Assembly: GCA_002067405.1 (NCBI GenBank)
Contig: MVRP01000001.1
Location: forward strand, 76,147-140,146
Direction of reading: 5' to 3'
From: Syntrophorhabdaceae bacterium PtaU1.Bin034
Lineage (GTDB): Bacteria; Desulfobacterota_G; Syntrophorhabdia; Syntrophorhabdales; WCHB1-27
Length of the DNA: 64,000 bases
In this document: positions 46,741-55,424 of the stretch, one piece after another
Numbering within the stretch: position 1 is the stretch's first letter
Layout of the letters: the number at the start of each line of letters is the position of its first letter
Notes under the pieces: model-generated
What the model saw: only the letters and a program-made list of their open reading frames with translations
Told to the model about the DNA's origin: nothing
Databases searched by the model: none
Translations under genes and position numbers: made by a program

Positions 46741-47946
46741 CTATTGCCAGGCGGGGCGTTCGTCAAGGATCTGAACCTTTGTCCCCTGGCCGGGGCCGGG
46801 CAGATGCTCTATGGGGGTCGTAAGAAGGAATTTACCGGAATCTATCCAGCCCTTGAGAATGGCTGCAATCTCTTTTGCCTTGGCGTAGCTGGAGATCGGG
46901 AAAGCAGGCACCTCTTTGCCGTTTATCGTGATGGCACCCGACTTCAGTTGCGCGTAGCTCACTTCGGCAAGGCTGCCCGGATTCCTGTTCGGGTAATCGT
47001 TCCCGTAATCAACCACCTGGGCAAAAAGCTCTTCGTCGTTTCGCGAGGTAAAATACGCCATTTCCTCATCCAGAACAGGGATGGGGATACCGACGCCTAC
47101 AAACATGGTGGCCCCGTATCCGATGAAACTGGCGCCTTTTAGAAAATCAGGGCTCATGAGCTTGGCGTTACCGGTCGTGGCAATGGTGCCTGCACCTGCC
47201 TTGACCAGGCCTTCGGGAGTCCTTGGCGCATCAGGGTTGTGCTGCGTTCCCTGGCCGGCCACATACCCCACGCCTCCTCCGAGGAATATTCTCGTACCCA
47301 TTCCGATTGTCCGGTAGAGCGGGTCTTTCAGAAGCGGGGAAAGCTGCCCTGCGCTACAGTAGTTCGCGTTGCCGATATGGGGTTTGAGAAGGCCCAGGTA
47401 AGTGTGGATAACACGGTTCGTCGTGTTGACTGCTATATTGTAGTTCTGATAGGAATTTCGCGGATTGTAGAGATAGGCTTCATTCACCAGTTCCTTGTTG
47501 ATGTACGTCTCGATCTTCCTCCTGGGATAGCAGTCGGTGCCGTAAGCATTTGCCACAAGCCTTATGTTTTTTCCCGCCACGAACTCCTCGATGACGTGGC
47601 CGCCGCCATACTTGAACTCACCGGGATAGACCTTGTTGCGCGGGTCGTCGTCAGGCATGGCCGTAGCTCCTATATAAAGGTCAACGGCAGCGATCCCGGT
47701 ATAGCAGGGCACGTCATTCAGGTAGCACGTTCCTCCTCCCAACTTGATTCGCGGCTTGGAGTGGCCCACATTGATAAACATCCCGCTGGAGCACATAGGG
47801 CCGAAAGTCCCTGTGGTGACCACATCTATCTGTTGGGCTGCACTTTTTGTTCCCTTTTCCTTTACGATCTCGACCATATCATCAGCCGTGACCACCACGG
47901 CTTTGCCTGCCTTTATTTTTTCATTGATTTCATCGATCGTCTTCAA
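46741..47946 (-). CDS. DUF39 homocysteine biosynthesis protein
   Basis: 401 aa, full-length DUF39 (e.g. [58 protein letters not shown]). In methanogens and sulfate reducers DUF39 proteins help insert sulfide into aspartate semialdehyde to form homocysteine. The CBS and ferredoxin-domain partner found in some systems is not adjacent. It overlaps cysK by 4 nt, joining homocysteine and cysteine formation in one unit. Confidence 0.88.
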   Translation of the reverse strand: MKTIDEINEKIKAGKAVVVTADDMVEIVKEKGTKSAAQQIDVVTTGTFGPMCSSGMFINVGHSKPRIKLGGGTCYLNDVPCYTGIAAVDLYIGATAMPDDDPRNKVYPGEFKYGGGHVIEEFVAGKNIRLVANAYGTDCYPRRKIETYINKELVNEAYLYNPRNSYQNYNIAVNTTNRVIHTYLGLLKPHIGNANYCSAGQLSPLLKDPLYRTIGMGTRIFLGGGVGYVAGQGTQHNPDAPRTPEGLVKAGAGTIATTGNAKLMSPDFLKGASFIGYGATMFVGVGIPIPVLDEEMAYFTSRNDEELFAQVVDYGNDYPNRNPGSLAEVSYAQLKSGAITINGKEVPAFPISSYAKAKEIAAILKGWIDSGKFLLTTPIEHLPGPGQGTKVQILDERPAWQ

Positions 47947-48905
47947 CTGACCTTACCTCCGGAAGATTTATCATTCTTTAAATAGGGAGCGAAGAGTTCC
48001 GTGGACAAATAGCGGTCGCCGAGGTCGGGAAGAACGACGACGATCAATTTTCCCTTGAACTCCGCCTCTTTGGCTATTTGAAGGGCTGCCCACATGGCAG
48101 CGCCCGAGGAAATGCCGCAAAAAATGCCTTCTTCCCTGGCCAACCGCCTCGCGGTCTCGAACGCCGCATCATTTGATACAGGCACGACCCTGTCTATGAA
48201 CGATCTATCGACTATATCAGGGATGAACCCGGCCCCTATACCCTGTATCTTGTGTGGCCCCGGTGCACCGCCAGAGAGGACAGGCGAGTTCTCGGGCTCG
48301 ACGGCAATGGCTTTGAACGAGGCTTTTCTCTTCTTGATGACTTCCCCTACCCCCGTGATCGTCCCGCCCGTGCCGACACCTGCAACCAGTACGTCTACAC
48401 GACCGTCCGTGTCGTTCCAAATCTCTTCGGCAGTGGTTCTTTTGTGGACCTCAACATTCGCAGGGTTCTTGAACTGCTGCGGCATGAAGGCCTTCCGGTT
48501 CTCCTTGAGAATCTCTTCCGCCTTTTCTATAGCCCCGCGCATCCCCCGGTCTCCGGGCGTCAGGACGAGTTCCGCCCCCAACGCCCTAAGCATGGCCTTC
48601 CGTTCATGGCTCATTGTTTCGGGCATGGTCAATATCAAGCGGTAACCCTTTACCGCGCAGACGAATGCGAGGGCAATGCCCGTGTTGCCGCTCGTCGGCT
48701 CGACGACGACAGCGCCGTGGGAGAGCTTGCCTGCCTTTTCAGCAGCCTCGATCATGCTCACGCCTATCCTGTCCTTGACGCTCCCGCAAGGATTGAAGAA
48801 TTCGAGTTTCGCAACGATCTCCGCATCCAGGTTCCGGGCAAGCTTGTTTATCCGGACTAGCGGCGTATTTCCTATGAGTTCTGCAATATCGGCGGCTATT
48901 TTCAT
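47943..48905 (-). CDS. cysK: Cysteine synthase
   Basis: 320 aa PLP enzyme of the O-acetylserine sulfhydrylase family. It has the PLP-lysine segment [14 protein letters not shown], the substrate loop [12 protein letters not shown] and the phosphate-binding GTGGTITG. It makes cysteine from O-acetylserine and sulfide. No cysE is nearby. First gene of a pair with the DUF39 gene. Confidence 0.95.
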   Translation of the reverse strand: MKIAADIAELIGNTPLVRINKLARNLDAEIVAKLEFFNPCGSVKDRIGVSMIEAAEKAGKLSHGAVVVEPTSGNTGIALAFVCAVKGYRLILTMPETMSHERKAMLRALGAELVLTPGDRGMRGAIEKAEEILKENRKAFMPQQFKNPANVEVHKRTTAEEIWNDTDGRVDVLVAGVGTGGTITGVGEVIKKRKASFKAIAVEPENSPVLSGGAPGPHKIQGIGAGFIPDIVDRSFIDRVVPVSNDAAFETARRLAREEGIFCGISSGAAMWAALQIAKEAEFKGKLIVVVLPDLGDRYLSTELFAPYLKNDKSSGGKVS

Positions 48906-49099
48906 CCGGCACCTCTTGTTGGGATCGAATCGTCAGGGTAATAGTATAGCAGACAGAGGCGGCGAAGTGTTAGGTATGGTAATGTTTCGCAGGCTGCTTC
49001 TATTGACTTTAAAAGGGCTGATTAGCAGGTTTTATTTGTACACAGAAGGCGTAACGGTCAACACAGAGAAATATAACCAAAATAAGGAGGTGAAGAACT

Positions 49100-49357
49100 A
49101 TGAAGAGATTGATCACCTGGATGTGCGCAATTGTCATCGCGATTGTCTTTGCCGTTCCGGTCTTCGGGCAGGAGAAGCCGGCAGCTACGACTGACGGCCA
49201 GACAACGACCGAAAAGCAGACGACGGAAACCACGACCGAGAAGAAGACAAAAAAACCGAAGAAAGCAACCAAAAAGAAAAAGAGTAAAAAACCCGCGGAA
49301 ACGACCACCACAGGAGAAACGCCAGCCGAGAAAACAACACCCGAATCGACGAAGTAA
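49100..49357 (+). CDS. Small exported Thr/Lys-rich protein
   Basis: 85 aa with AAGGAGG at good spacing. A Sec signal peptide (MKRLITWMCAIVIAIVFAVPVFGQ) is followed by ~60 residues composed almost only of Thr, Lys, Glu, Pro and Ala, with no fold expected. Such tails occur in bacterial histone-like or envelope-stress peptides, but no family is recognised. Alone in its orientation; real by its signal peptide and ribosome site. Confidence 0.7.
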   Translation: MKRLITWMCAIVIAIVFAVPVFGQEKPAATTDGQTTTEKQTTETTTEKKTKKPKKATKKKKSKKPAETTTTGETPAEKTTPESTK

Positions 49358-49364
49358 GGAATCC

Positions 49365-49421
49365 TGCAGACCTCCGGGCTCGAATCTTACTTACCGGGGG
49401 ACCCGAACCCGAAGGTCTGCA
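49365..49421. repeat. Long-looped inverted repeat after the small exported protein
   Basis: TGCAGACCT (49365-49373) and AGGTCTGCA (49413-49421) enclose 39 nt that include CCGGG/CCCGA stretches able to pair in part. No T run. The region 49422-49600 holds nothing recognised. Confidence 0.4.
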
Positions 49422-49600
49422 ACTCTGCGCTGCCCCTCAACAAGGCCCTTGAAGCCCAAGCCATCCGGCTCTATGTTTATAACGCATCTACAAGAAGGCC
49501 GCGCATGGGGATAGTCCGTCCGGGCCGCAAAAAGGGCAGCAACAAAACCCGCTGTTACTGAATCCCGCCAAAGAAAAGTCAGGGGGCCGAGAAATAGTTC

Positions 49601-50614
49601 ATGATCGAACGTCACCCGCGATTAAAGGCGATCATTGCGGCCGTGGTCATTCTGGTCATGACTGCCTGTTTGTTTGAGAAGGCAGCCGTTGCCCTTGATC
49701 CTGTTTTTCTCAATGAGACCGATATGAAATCGCTTCGAATAGTGACCCACCCGAACCCGAAGACGCCCGCTTCGGTGGAAGGAGCCCCGGCAGGCCGGGA
49801 GGGGTCCAGCACAGCGGTGAAAGCGAGCCGGCCCGGTGCCGGTTCAAAACCGGCACCGGGAGAAAGCTTTTTCTCCAAAGATTATTTCGGGCTTCTATTG
49901 GAGGATACCACGCATGTCCTGACCGCTCCGGCCCGGTGGGAGAAGAAGGAGTGGATCACTTTTTCTCTGGCGGCTTTGGGGGTCGGCGCGGCGGTGCTCC
50001 TTGACAAGCCTGTCTGGGACATGATACAGCGGAACGAGACACAGACTTCAAGGGACATTGCCGATGTCGTCGGGCTCATAGGCTCAGGGTACAATCTCGC
50101 AGTTCCCGTCACCTTCTATATAGTGGGCGAAGCATCGGATAACACGAAGGCGAAGGTAGTCGCCCTTGACAGCCTCGCTGCATCGATGATCGCCGCGGGG
50201 ATCATTCACCCGGTCCTGAAGATCATGGTGGGCAGGTCTGCGCCTCGTGACGACGAAGGCACCCTCAGTTTTCGTCCTTTTGACCTCGCCATCGATAAAT
50301 CGTTCCCGTCCGGACACGCGGCCCAGTGTTTCGCTTTGGCATCGGTGATTTCTGCCCATTATAACGAGACCTGGGTAAAAGCCACTTCTCACAGTATAGC
50401 CTCTGTTGCCAGTCTTGCCCGGGTCTATCAGGGTGAGCATTTTTTGTCGGACTGGGTAGCCGGAGCGCTCATCGGTGCAGCGGTAGGCAACGCGGTCTTC
50501 CACTTCAACGAGCACTGGCGAAGGGAGAAGAAGCAACAGAACGTCTTCCTGCTGCCGTTGGTCGGGCGCAGCGCGGTCGGCCTCACGGTCAGTCTCCGGA
50601 CGGACGCCTTTTGA
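49601..50614 (+). CDS. PAP2-family membrane phosphatase
   Basis: 337 aa. N-terminal signal anchor (~8-31), a low-complexity linker to ~90, then the PAP2 domain. Motif 1 is KIMVGRSAPR (207-216), where the usual RP reads AP. Motif 2 is FPSGHA (235-240) and motif 3 has R274, H280 and D284 (SLARVYQGEHFLSD). It probably dephosphorylates lipid phosphates such as undecaprenyl pyrophosphate at the outer face of the inner membrane. The motif 1 change may alter the substrate. Convergent with the sigma-54 regulator, 11 nt apart. Confidence 0.85.
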   Translation: MIERHPRLKAIIAAVVILVMTACLFEKAAVALDPVFLNETDMKSLRIVTHPNPKTPASVEGAPAGREGSSTAVKASRPGAGSKPAPGESFFSKDYFGLLLEDTTHVLTAPARWEKKEWITFSLAALGVGAAVLLDKPVWDMIQRNETQTSRDIADVVGLIGSGYNLAVPVTFYIVGEASDNTKAKVVALDSLAASMIAAGIIHPVLKIMVGRSAPRDDEGTLSFRPFDLAIDKSFPSGHAAQCFALASVISAHYNETWVKATSHSIASVASLARVYQGEHFLSDWVAGALIGAAVGNAVFHFNEHWRREKKQQNVFLLPLVGRSAVGLTVSLRTDAF

Positions 50615-50625
50615 GCCTTGTCCGG

Positions 50626-52176
50626 TCAGCCCTTTCTTCTCTTTCCGAAGGGTATCTTGAGCTTCCTCATCCTGTGCCGGAGCGTGGCGGGGTTGATGGC
50701 AAGCAACTCTGCAGCTCCCCCCTTTCCTTCTATCCTTCCGTGACTCAGCTCAAGCGCCTTGCAAATGTGCCTTGACTCCATTTCTCTCAGGGTCGTCATA
50801 TCCTTCTGCAAATCTCCGGGGTCCGTCCGGGTGCCGGGATTGAGGATGCTGTCGAAGGTCAACGGTTTACCCATGGAGAGAATGATCGCCCTCTCCACCG
50901 CGTTTTCCAGCTCCCTGACATTGCCGGGCCAGTCATAGGCAAGCAGGTCGTCGATCGCCCCCCTCGCAAGCGAGGGTATCGACGGCAGCACCATCTCCCT
51001 CGACTTTTTAAGAATAAAGTGTTGTACGAGGGCAGGAATATCTCCTTTCCTCTGCCGCAGGGGAGGGACCACGATGGGGAACACCCCCAGGCGGAAGTAA
51101 AGGTCTTCGCGGAAGCGCCCCTGAGCCACGAGTTCTTCGAGCTTTCGGTTTGTGGCTGATATGATCCTGACATCGACCCTGATTGTCTTCGAGCCTCCCA
51201 CGCGTTCTATTTCCTTCTCCTGAAGCACACGGAGGAACCTTGTCTGGGCATGAAGCGGAAGCTCTCCCACTTCATCCAGAAATATCGTACCGCCGTGGGC
51301 ACGCTCAAACCGGCCTCTTTTCTGGGAGAGGGCACCGGTGAACGCGCCTTTTTCGTGGCCGAAAAGCTCGCTGTCGATAAGCGTTTCGGGTATTGCGCCG
51401 CAATTTACCTTGATCATCGGTCCAAAGCTGCGGGAGGAAAGGCTGTGTATGGCATTGGCAATTACTTCCTTCCCGGTGCCCGTCTCTCCTATCAGCAGCA
51501 CGTGGCTGAGCAGAGGCGCCACGTTCCGGACGCTCTCCATTACGTCCCTGAGCCCGAAATCCGCACCTATCACCTCCAAACCGACTTTGTTTCTCAGTTC
51601 GTTCTGGAGGTAATTCCGGTCATCGGCCAACAGATCTTTCCTGATCGAGAGCTCACGGTATCGCTCGCTGTTTGCCAGGGCAACCGCTGCCGGTTCGTTG
51701 ATCAGGCCCCAAAGCCTCAGATGCTCCTTGGTATATTTCCCTGTCCCGGTTGCCCGGACACTCAGCGCTCCCACATAGCTGCCCTCTATGATCAGCCTGT
51801 TCACGATGATTGACGAAGGAGGCCATTTCCGCCGGTGAGCAAGGTTGCCGAGAATCGGGTCCTGGTGCGCGTCAGTCGCCATTCTCACCCGGGCATGCTT
51901 CTCGGCCTGTTCTATCTCTTTTCTGAGCATCGGCTGCAGAACAACTTCCTCCGTTTCCGGTCTTGCCCCTCCCTCGGACGCTGTCGCGACGACCCGAAGC
52001 GACCCGTGCTCCGGTTCGTAGACGCTGAGAACGAGCTCATCGGCAGGCATTACCGTCCGAACGTAGTCAAGGCAGCTCTGAAGCGCTCTCCCTATTTCAA
52101 GGCTGCCGCAGATCCTGAGCGTCACCTCGCGAAAAAATTCAGCATCGACCACAGGTCCCTTTTCTTCCACCTTCAT
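50626..52176 (-). CDS. Sigma-54-dependent transcriptional activator (GAF-AAA-Fis)
   Basis: 516 aa. An N-terminal GAF-like sensor (~1-170) lacks a receiver domain. The AAA+ domain has Walker A GETGTGKE, the sigma-54 contact loop GAFTGA and [15 protein letters not shown]-terminal Fis-type HTH ends the protein ([18 protein letters not shown]). It is FhlA/NorR-like in plan. The start ATG lies inside a perfect palindrome half-site (52174-52183), so it probably autoregulates. It diverges from a sigma-54 promoter at 52286 that leads to the flavoprotein-cytochrome genes, its likely target. Confidence 0.94.
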   Translation of the reverse strand: MKVEEKGPVVDAEFFREVTLRICGSLEIGRALQSCLDYVRTVMPADELVLSVYEPEHGSLRVVATASEGGARPETEEVVLQPMLRKEIEQAEKHARVRMATDAHQDPILGNLAHRRKWPPSSIIVNRLIIEGSYVGALSVRATGTGKYTKEHLRLWGLINEPAAVALANSERYRELSIRKDLLADDRNYLQNELRNKVGLEVIGADFGLRDVMESVRNVAPLLSHVLLIGETGTGKEVIANAIHSLSSRSFGPMIKVNCGAIPETLIDSELFGHEKGAFTGALSQKRGRFERAHGGTIFLDEVGELPLHAQTRFLRVLQEKEIERVGGSKTIRVDVRIISATNRKLEELVAQGRFREDLYFRLGVFPIVVPPLRQRKGDIPALVQHFILKKSREMVLPSIPSLARGAIDDLLAYDWPGNVRELENAVERAIILSMGKPLTFDSILNPGTRTDPGDLQKDMTTLREMESRHICKALELSHGRIEGKGGAAELLAINPATLRHRMRKLKIPFGKRRKG

Positions 52177-52210
52177 ATGTGACAGTTTACTCCATTTTCA
52201 GTCACATATG
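52174..52210. promoter_or_regulatory. Spaced palindrome, candidate enhancer/operator of the sigma-54 activator
   Basis: CATATGTGAC (52174-52183), 17 nt, GTCACATATG (52201-52210): exact 10-nt inverted repeats. It spans the activator start codon and lies ~100-140 nt upstream of the predicted sigma-54 transcript start, a normal enhancer distance. Confidence 0.6.
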
Positions 52211-52285
52211 CCAGATGTTTCCTTCGTATATGACGGATGAGAGGACCGGGCACCGGAAAAAGGTTTATTTTCAACGAGTTTCGCC

Positions 52286-52301
52286 TGGTACGTTATTTGC
52301 G
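52286..52301 (+). promoter_or_regulatory. Sigma-54 (-24/-12) promoter
   Basis: TGGTACG-N4-TTGCG matches the consensus TGGCACG-N4-TTGCW at all key GG and GC positions. Transcription should begin near 52312 and read into the genes at 52480-55230. Confidence 0.75.
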
Positions 52302-52479
52302 ATAACAACTATTGTACCGCGCTCCTGCCTGCGCCGGCCAAAAATCCCGATCCCCTGCTTGCTCAGTCGGCTGAGGAAGCAAGCAGAAGGGAAAGAGGCC
52401 TGGACGTGAGCCTGCTGGCCGGCAGGAAAGAGGCGGAAGTCGAAGACATAGTTTTTCGGAAGGAGTGCCCGGAGCAGCC

Positions 52480-52845
52480 ATGAAATGGATCGAAGTGATC
52501 AGGCTGAGGAGTGAGCCCGCGAAAGAATCAGAGGCAGCCGCCTGGCTCAGTCATGCCGCCCGGGAACTCGCAGGTGAAAAACATCTTGCCACTTCCACGG
52601 TTTGCAGCCGTGTTGATATAGCGGGCGACATTGCGCTCTATCTCGAGTGGGATGTCGCCCCCCCTTCTGTCCATGGAAGCGATGCAGGTCTGCGGATAGC
52701 ACATGCGTTGCGAGGCTTCGGACTGGTAGACCAGTCGGTCTGGGCTGAGACAACAAATTCAAAAATCCTGGAAACGGAAGGAACGCAGCCGGTGAAAAAG
52801 CGCGATGAGAGTCCGGTCGTAGGGAAGGCCGGCAAGAAAACGTAA
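52480..52845 (+). CDS. Unknown protein, first gene behind the sigma-54 promoter
   Basis: 121 aa from ATG with GGAG 5 nt upstream; a GTG five codons earlier is possible. Mixed alpha/beta pattern in the first ~95 residues, with no signal peptide, cysteine cluster or membrane helix, then a Lys-rich tail (KKRDESPVVGKAGKKT). The pattern of an N-terminal strand-helix and a central hydrophobic strand (DIALYLEWD) hints at a small ferredoxin-like fold, but no family is recognised. It lies 38 nt before the flavoprotein, so it is probably part of that operon. Confidence 0.7.
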   Translation: MKWIEVIRLRSEPAKESEAAAWLSHAARELAGEKHLATSTVCSRVDIAGDIALYLEWDVAPPSVHGSDAGLRIAHALRGFGLVDQSVWAETTNSKILETEGTQPVKKRDESPVVGKAGKKT

Positions 52846-52883
52846 ATGCGTGAACGAATGAACCTAAACGAAAGGAGGAGGAC

Positions 52884-54434
52884 GTGAAGACGAAAGAAGA
52901 GGGAAAGACCGACCGGGAGAAAAAAGGAGTGACAAGACGTCGGTTCCTCGCGACGGGTATCGCAATGGCGGCAGGGACAGGGCTGGCACTGAACCTTTCC
53001 AGGGGAGAGGCTGAGGCTGCTGCAAGGAAACTGCCCGTAAAGTGGGATGAAGAGATCGATGTAGCCGTTGTCGGTTCCGGATTCGCGGGTCTTGCGGCGG
53101 CGGCGGAGGCAGCGGGAAAAGGGGCAAAGACGGTAGTTCTCGAAAAAATGCCGACCTACGGGGGCAACTCCATTATCAACGGAGGCGTTTACGCATCATG
53201 GGATGACGAGTACCATCTCCGGCAGAAGCTGGGCCTGGGTGAAGACAGCCCCAAGCAGCACTTGGAAGACACGTTGAAAGGCGGCGATTATTATAACATC
53301 CCGGAACTTGTCAAGAACCTGACGGAAAATGCCTCGCAGGCCCTTAACTGGATGATCGATGAAGGCGGCTGCAAGATCCGGGAAGCGGTTACCAGGGCAG
53401 GGGGCCACAGTGCCTACAGAACCCATACGGTGGTGGAAGGCGTCGGAAGAGGCTTTACGGAACCGCTCAGGAAGATAGGCGAAAAGCGGGGAGTGAAGAT
53501 ACGGCTCAACAACAAGCTTACGTGGATCTGGCGCAAAGACACCGAAGGGCCTGTCCTCGGCGTAGAGGTCGAGACACCTAAGGGCAAGCGCAACATCAAG
53601 GTCAAGAAAGCGCTCATAATGGCATCAGGCGGCTTCAGCAGGGATATAAAGATGCGTCAGGCATTCAATCCTTCTATTGTGCCCGAATACAACAGCACGA
53701 ACCAACCGGGCGCCACGGGTGAGACGGTCCGCTATGCCCAGGCAATCGGTGCAGATGCATTGCAGCTCGCCTTTATCCAGCTCTATCCGTTTGCTGAACC
53801 GGAGACAGGCATTCTGGACAACCCTGCTGTCTATCCATTCAATGGCGTTGGCTACGGCCTCGTCTACGTGGACAAGAACGGCAAAAGGTTCGTCAACGAG
53901 CTGGAGCGACGCGATGTTTGTTCGATGGCCCAAATAAAGCTCGGACTCAAGCCTACCTATTCCATCTTCAACGAAGAGATGGTCGTAAAGATGGGCGGGA
54001 CCATGGAGGAAATCAAACAGGGCATAGCCAAGGGACGTTTCATCAAGGCTGACTCGATCGACGAACTGGCCCAGAAGCTGAAGATTCCCGCGGAACCGCT
54101 GAAGGAGACCATAGCCACGCATAACAAGTACCTGAAGGACGGGAAGGACCCGGATTTTAACAAGCCTATTACCAAAGTCATGATCCCTCTGGAGAAAGGA
54201 CCTTTCTATGGCATTGCCCAGTGGCCCGCCGTTCACCACTGCATGGGAGGCGTAAGGATCAATGCGAAAGCCCAGGTGATCGACATTTGGGGAAAGGTCA
54301 TTCCAAAACTATACGCAGCGGGCGAGTTCACCGGCGGCGTGCACGGGTCCAACAGGCTCGGCAGCAATGCAATCCCTGATTGTGTCGTTCATGGACGCAT
54401 CGCGGGAACAAACGCGGCAGCAGAAAAGGCGTAA
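52884..54434 (+). CDS. Tat-exported FAD flavoprotein of the fumarate reductase/urocanate reductase family
   Basis: 516 aa with a GTG start behind AAAGGAGGAGG. Twin-arginine signal TRRRFLATG within the first 45 residues, so the folded FAD protein is exported. FAD motif VVGSGFAGLAAAAEAAG, fumarate reductase-like GGDYYNIP, QWPAVHHCMGGVRI and a C-terminal HGSNRLGSNAIPD. It has no haem and no FMN-binding domain of its own. A seven-haem cytochrome follows, probably its electron donor. It likely reduces an unsaturated carboxylate in the periplasm; the substrate is unknown. Confidence 0.9.
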   Translation: MKTKEEGKTDREKKGVTRRRFLATGIAMAAGTGLALNLSRGEAEAAARKLPVKWDEEIDVAVVGSGFAGLAAAAEAAGKGAKTVVLEKMPTYGGNSIINGGVYASWDDEYHLRQKLGLGEDSPKQHLEDTLKGGDYYNIPELVKNLTENASQALNWMIDEGGCKIREAVTRAGGHSAYRTHTVVEGVGRGFTEPLRKIGEKRGVKIRLNNKLTWIWRKDTEGPVLGVEVETPKGKRNIKVKKALIMASGGFSRDIKMRQAFNPSIVPEYNSTNQPGATGETVRYAQAIGADALQLAFIQLYPFAEPETGILDNPAVYPFNGVGYGLVYVDKNGKRFVNELERRDVCSMAQIKLGLKPTYSIFNEEMVVKMGGTMEEIKQGIAKGRFIKADSIDELAQKLKIPAEPLKETIATHNKYLKDGKDPDFNKPITKVMIPLEKGPFYGIAQWPAVHHCMGGVRINAKAQVIDIWGKVIPKLYAAGEFTGGVHGSNRLGSNAIPDCVVHGRIAGTNAAAEKA

Positions 54435-54465
54435 GAAAAACTCGAAAGGCCTGGAGACGAAGAAT

Positions 54466-54491
54466 AGGGGGCCGGGTAAGGCCGGCCCCCT
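54466..54491 (+). other. Strong hairpin between flavoprotein and cytochrome genes
   Basis: A perfect 10-bp stem, AGGGGGCCGG (54466-54475) with CCGGCCCCCT (54482-54491), 6-nt loop, without a T run. It probably affects mRNA stability or the ratio of the two products rather than ending transcription. Confidence 0.55.
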
Positions 54492-54513
54492 GAACCAAGA
54501 ACGTGGAGTCCCC

Positions 54514-55230
54514 ATGAAGAATATGAAGACGGTTCTTCTCGTATCGTTCGTGTGGTGCCTGGTTATAATTGCCATCTCGCCACTCTTTGCCGCACCGAAA
54601 CAACCCGCCGGGCAATCGAAAAGCTCCTCGTGCATTCCGTGTCACGCCGATTTCTCTTCGGTCCTTCCAAAAGAGCACAAGCCTGTCAAGAGCGGGGCGA
54701 TTACCATGTGCACAGCCTGCCATAAGCCGGACCTTTCCGGCAAGGCAGAGCCTAAACCGTTCTCCGCACGGCTTCATCGCCCCCACACCGGGACTGACGG
54801 CAGAGTCGAATGCACCCTTTGCCACTCATGGACGCCGGGCAGACAGCTCGGAATAAAGGGGACGACCGCCAAGCTCGGGGCAGTGTCACGGACCCGGATG
54901 CCTTTGCTCAAGGAGTCCTTTGTGTCCTGGTCGGGATCAACCAACCTTGACGCCATCCACGGTAAGGCGAACATCGTGTGCCTGGCCTGTCATGGAAAGA
55001 CACTGCCCGACCAGGGTGATACCGTTGAAAACGGGCGTTGCCTGGCCTGTCACGGCAGCATGGAGGCACTCGCCGCGAGAAGCGCGCCCAAGGATTTCCC
55101 TGATCGCAACCCGCACAAATCGCACCTGGGAGAAATTGCATGCACGGTTTGTCACCACGGTCATACACCATCCAAGGTGTACTGTCTGGGCTGCCATCAA
55201 AAATTCAACATGAAAATACCGGGAGGGTGA
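54514..55230 (+). CDS. Seven-haem periplasmic cytochrome c
   Basis: 239 aa from the ATG with GGAG 5 nt upstream; the frame is open further up but that part is hairpin and non-coding. Signal peptide to ~residue 26, then seven CxxCH motifs (CIPCH, CTACH, CTLCH, CLACH twice, CTVCH, CLGCH). Spare histidines suggest bis-His ligation as in the NapC-linked and c3-type cytochromes of anaerobes. It most likely carries electrons from the quinone pool to the flavoprotein encoded 79 nt upstream. No membrane quinol oxidase is in the window. Confidence 0.92.
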   Translation: MKNMKTVLLVSFVWCLVIIAISPLFAAPKQPAGQSKSSSCIPCHADFSSVLPKEHKPVKSGAITMCTACHKPDLSGKAEPKPFSARLHRPHTGTDGRVECTLCHSWTPGRQLGIKGTTAKLGAVSRTRMPLLKESFVSWSGSTNLDAIHGKANIVCLACHGKTLPDQGDTVENGRCLACHGSMEALAARSAPKDFPDRNPHKSHLGEIACTVCHHGHTPSKVYCLGCHQKFNMKIPGG

Positions 55231-55267
55231 CGGTCTCGCCCGTCTTCTTCACACCCCCTTCATAACA

Positions 55268-55296
55268 GCTCAGACATGGCCGGGCCGTGTCTGAGC
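55268..55296 (+). terminator. Hairpin terminator after the cytochrome gene
   Basis: A 13-bp stem with one T-G wobble pair (55268-55280 with 55284-55296, 3-nt loop) lies 37 nt past the cytochrome stop and is followed by ACCCCTTTC. The T run is weak. Confidence 0.5.
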
Positions 55297-55424
55297 ACCC
55301 CTTTCAACATTAACCTCCCTGATCGCCTCAACTGCTGATACTTGAATATGTATCCGAAGGTGCCCAGAGTATCTTTAAGTTGTTATCTTTTGGCAGGAAA
55401 ACCACGAAAGGAAAGGAGGTCAGT

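Noticed and set aside
52193..52260. Second weak half-site (TATATGAC near 52230) as another activator site
   Set aside because: It matches only part of the 10-nt arm and lacks a paired arm, so it is too weak to claim.
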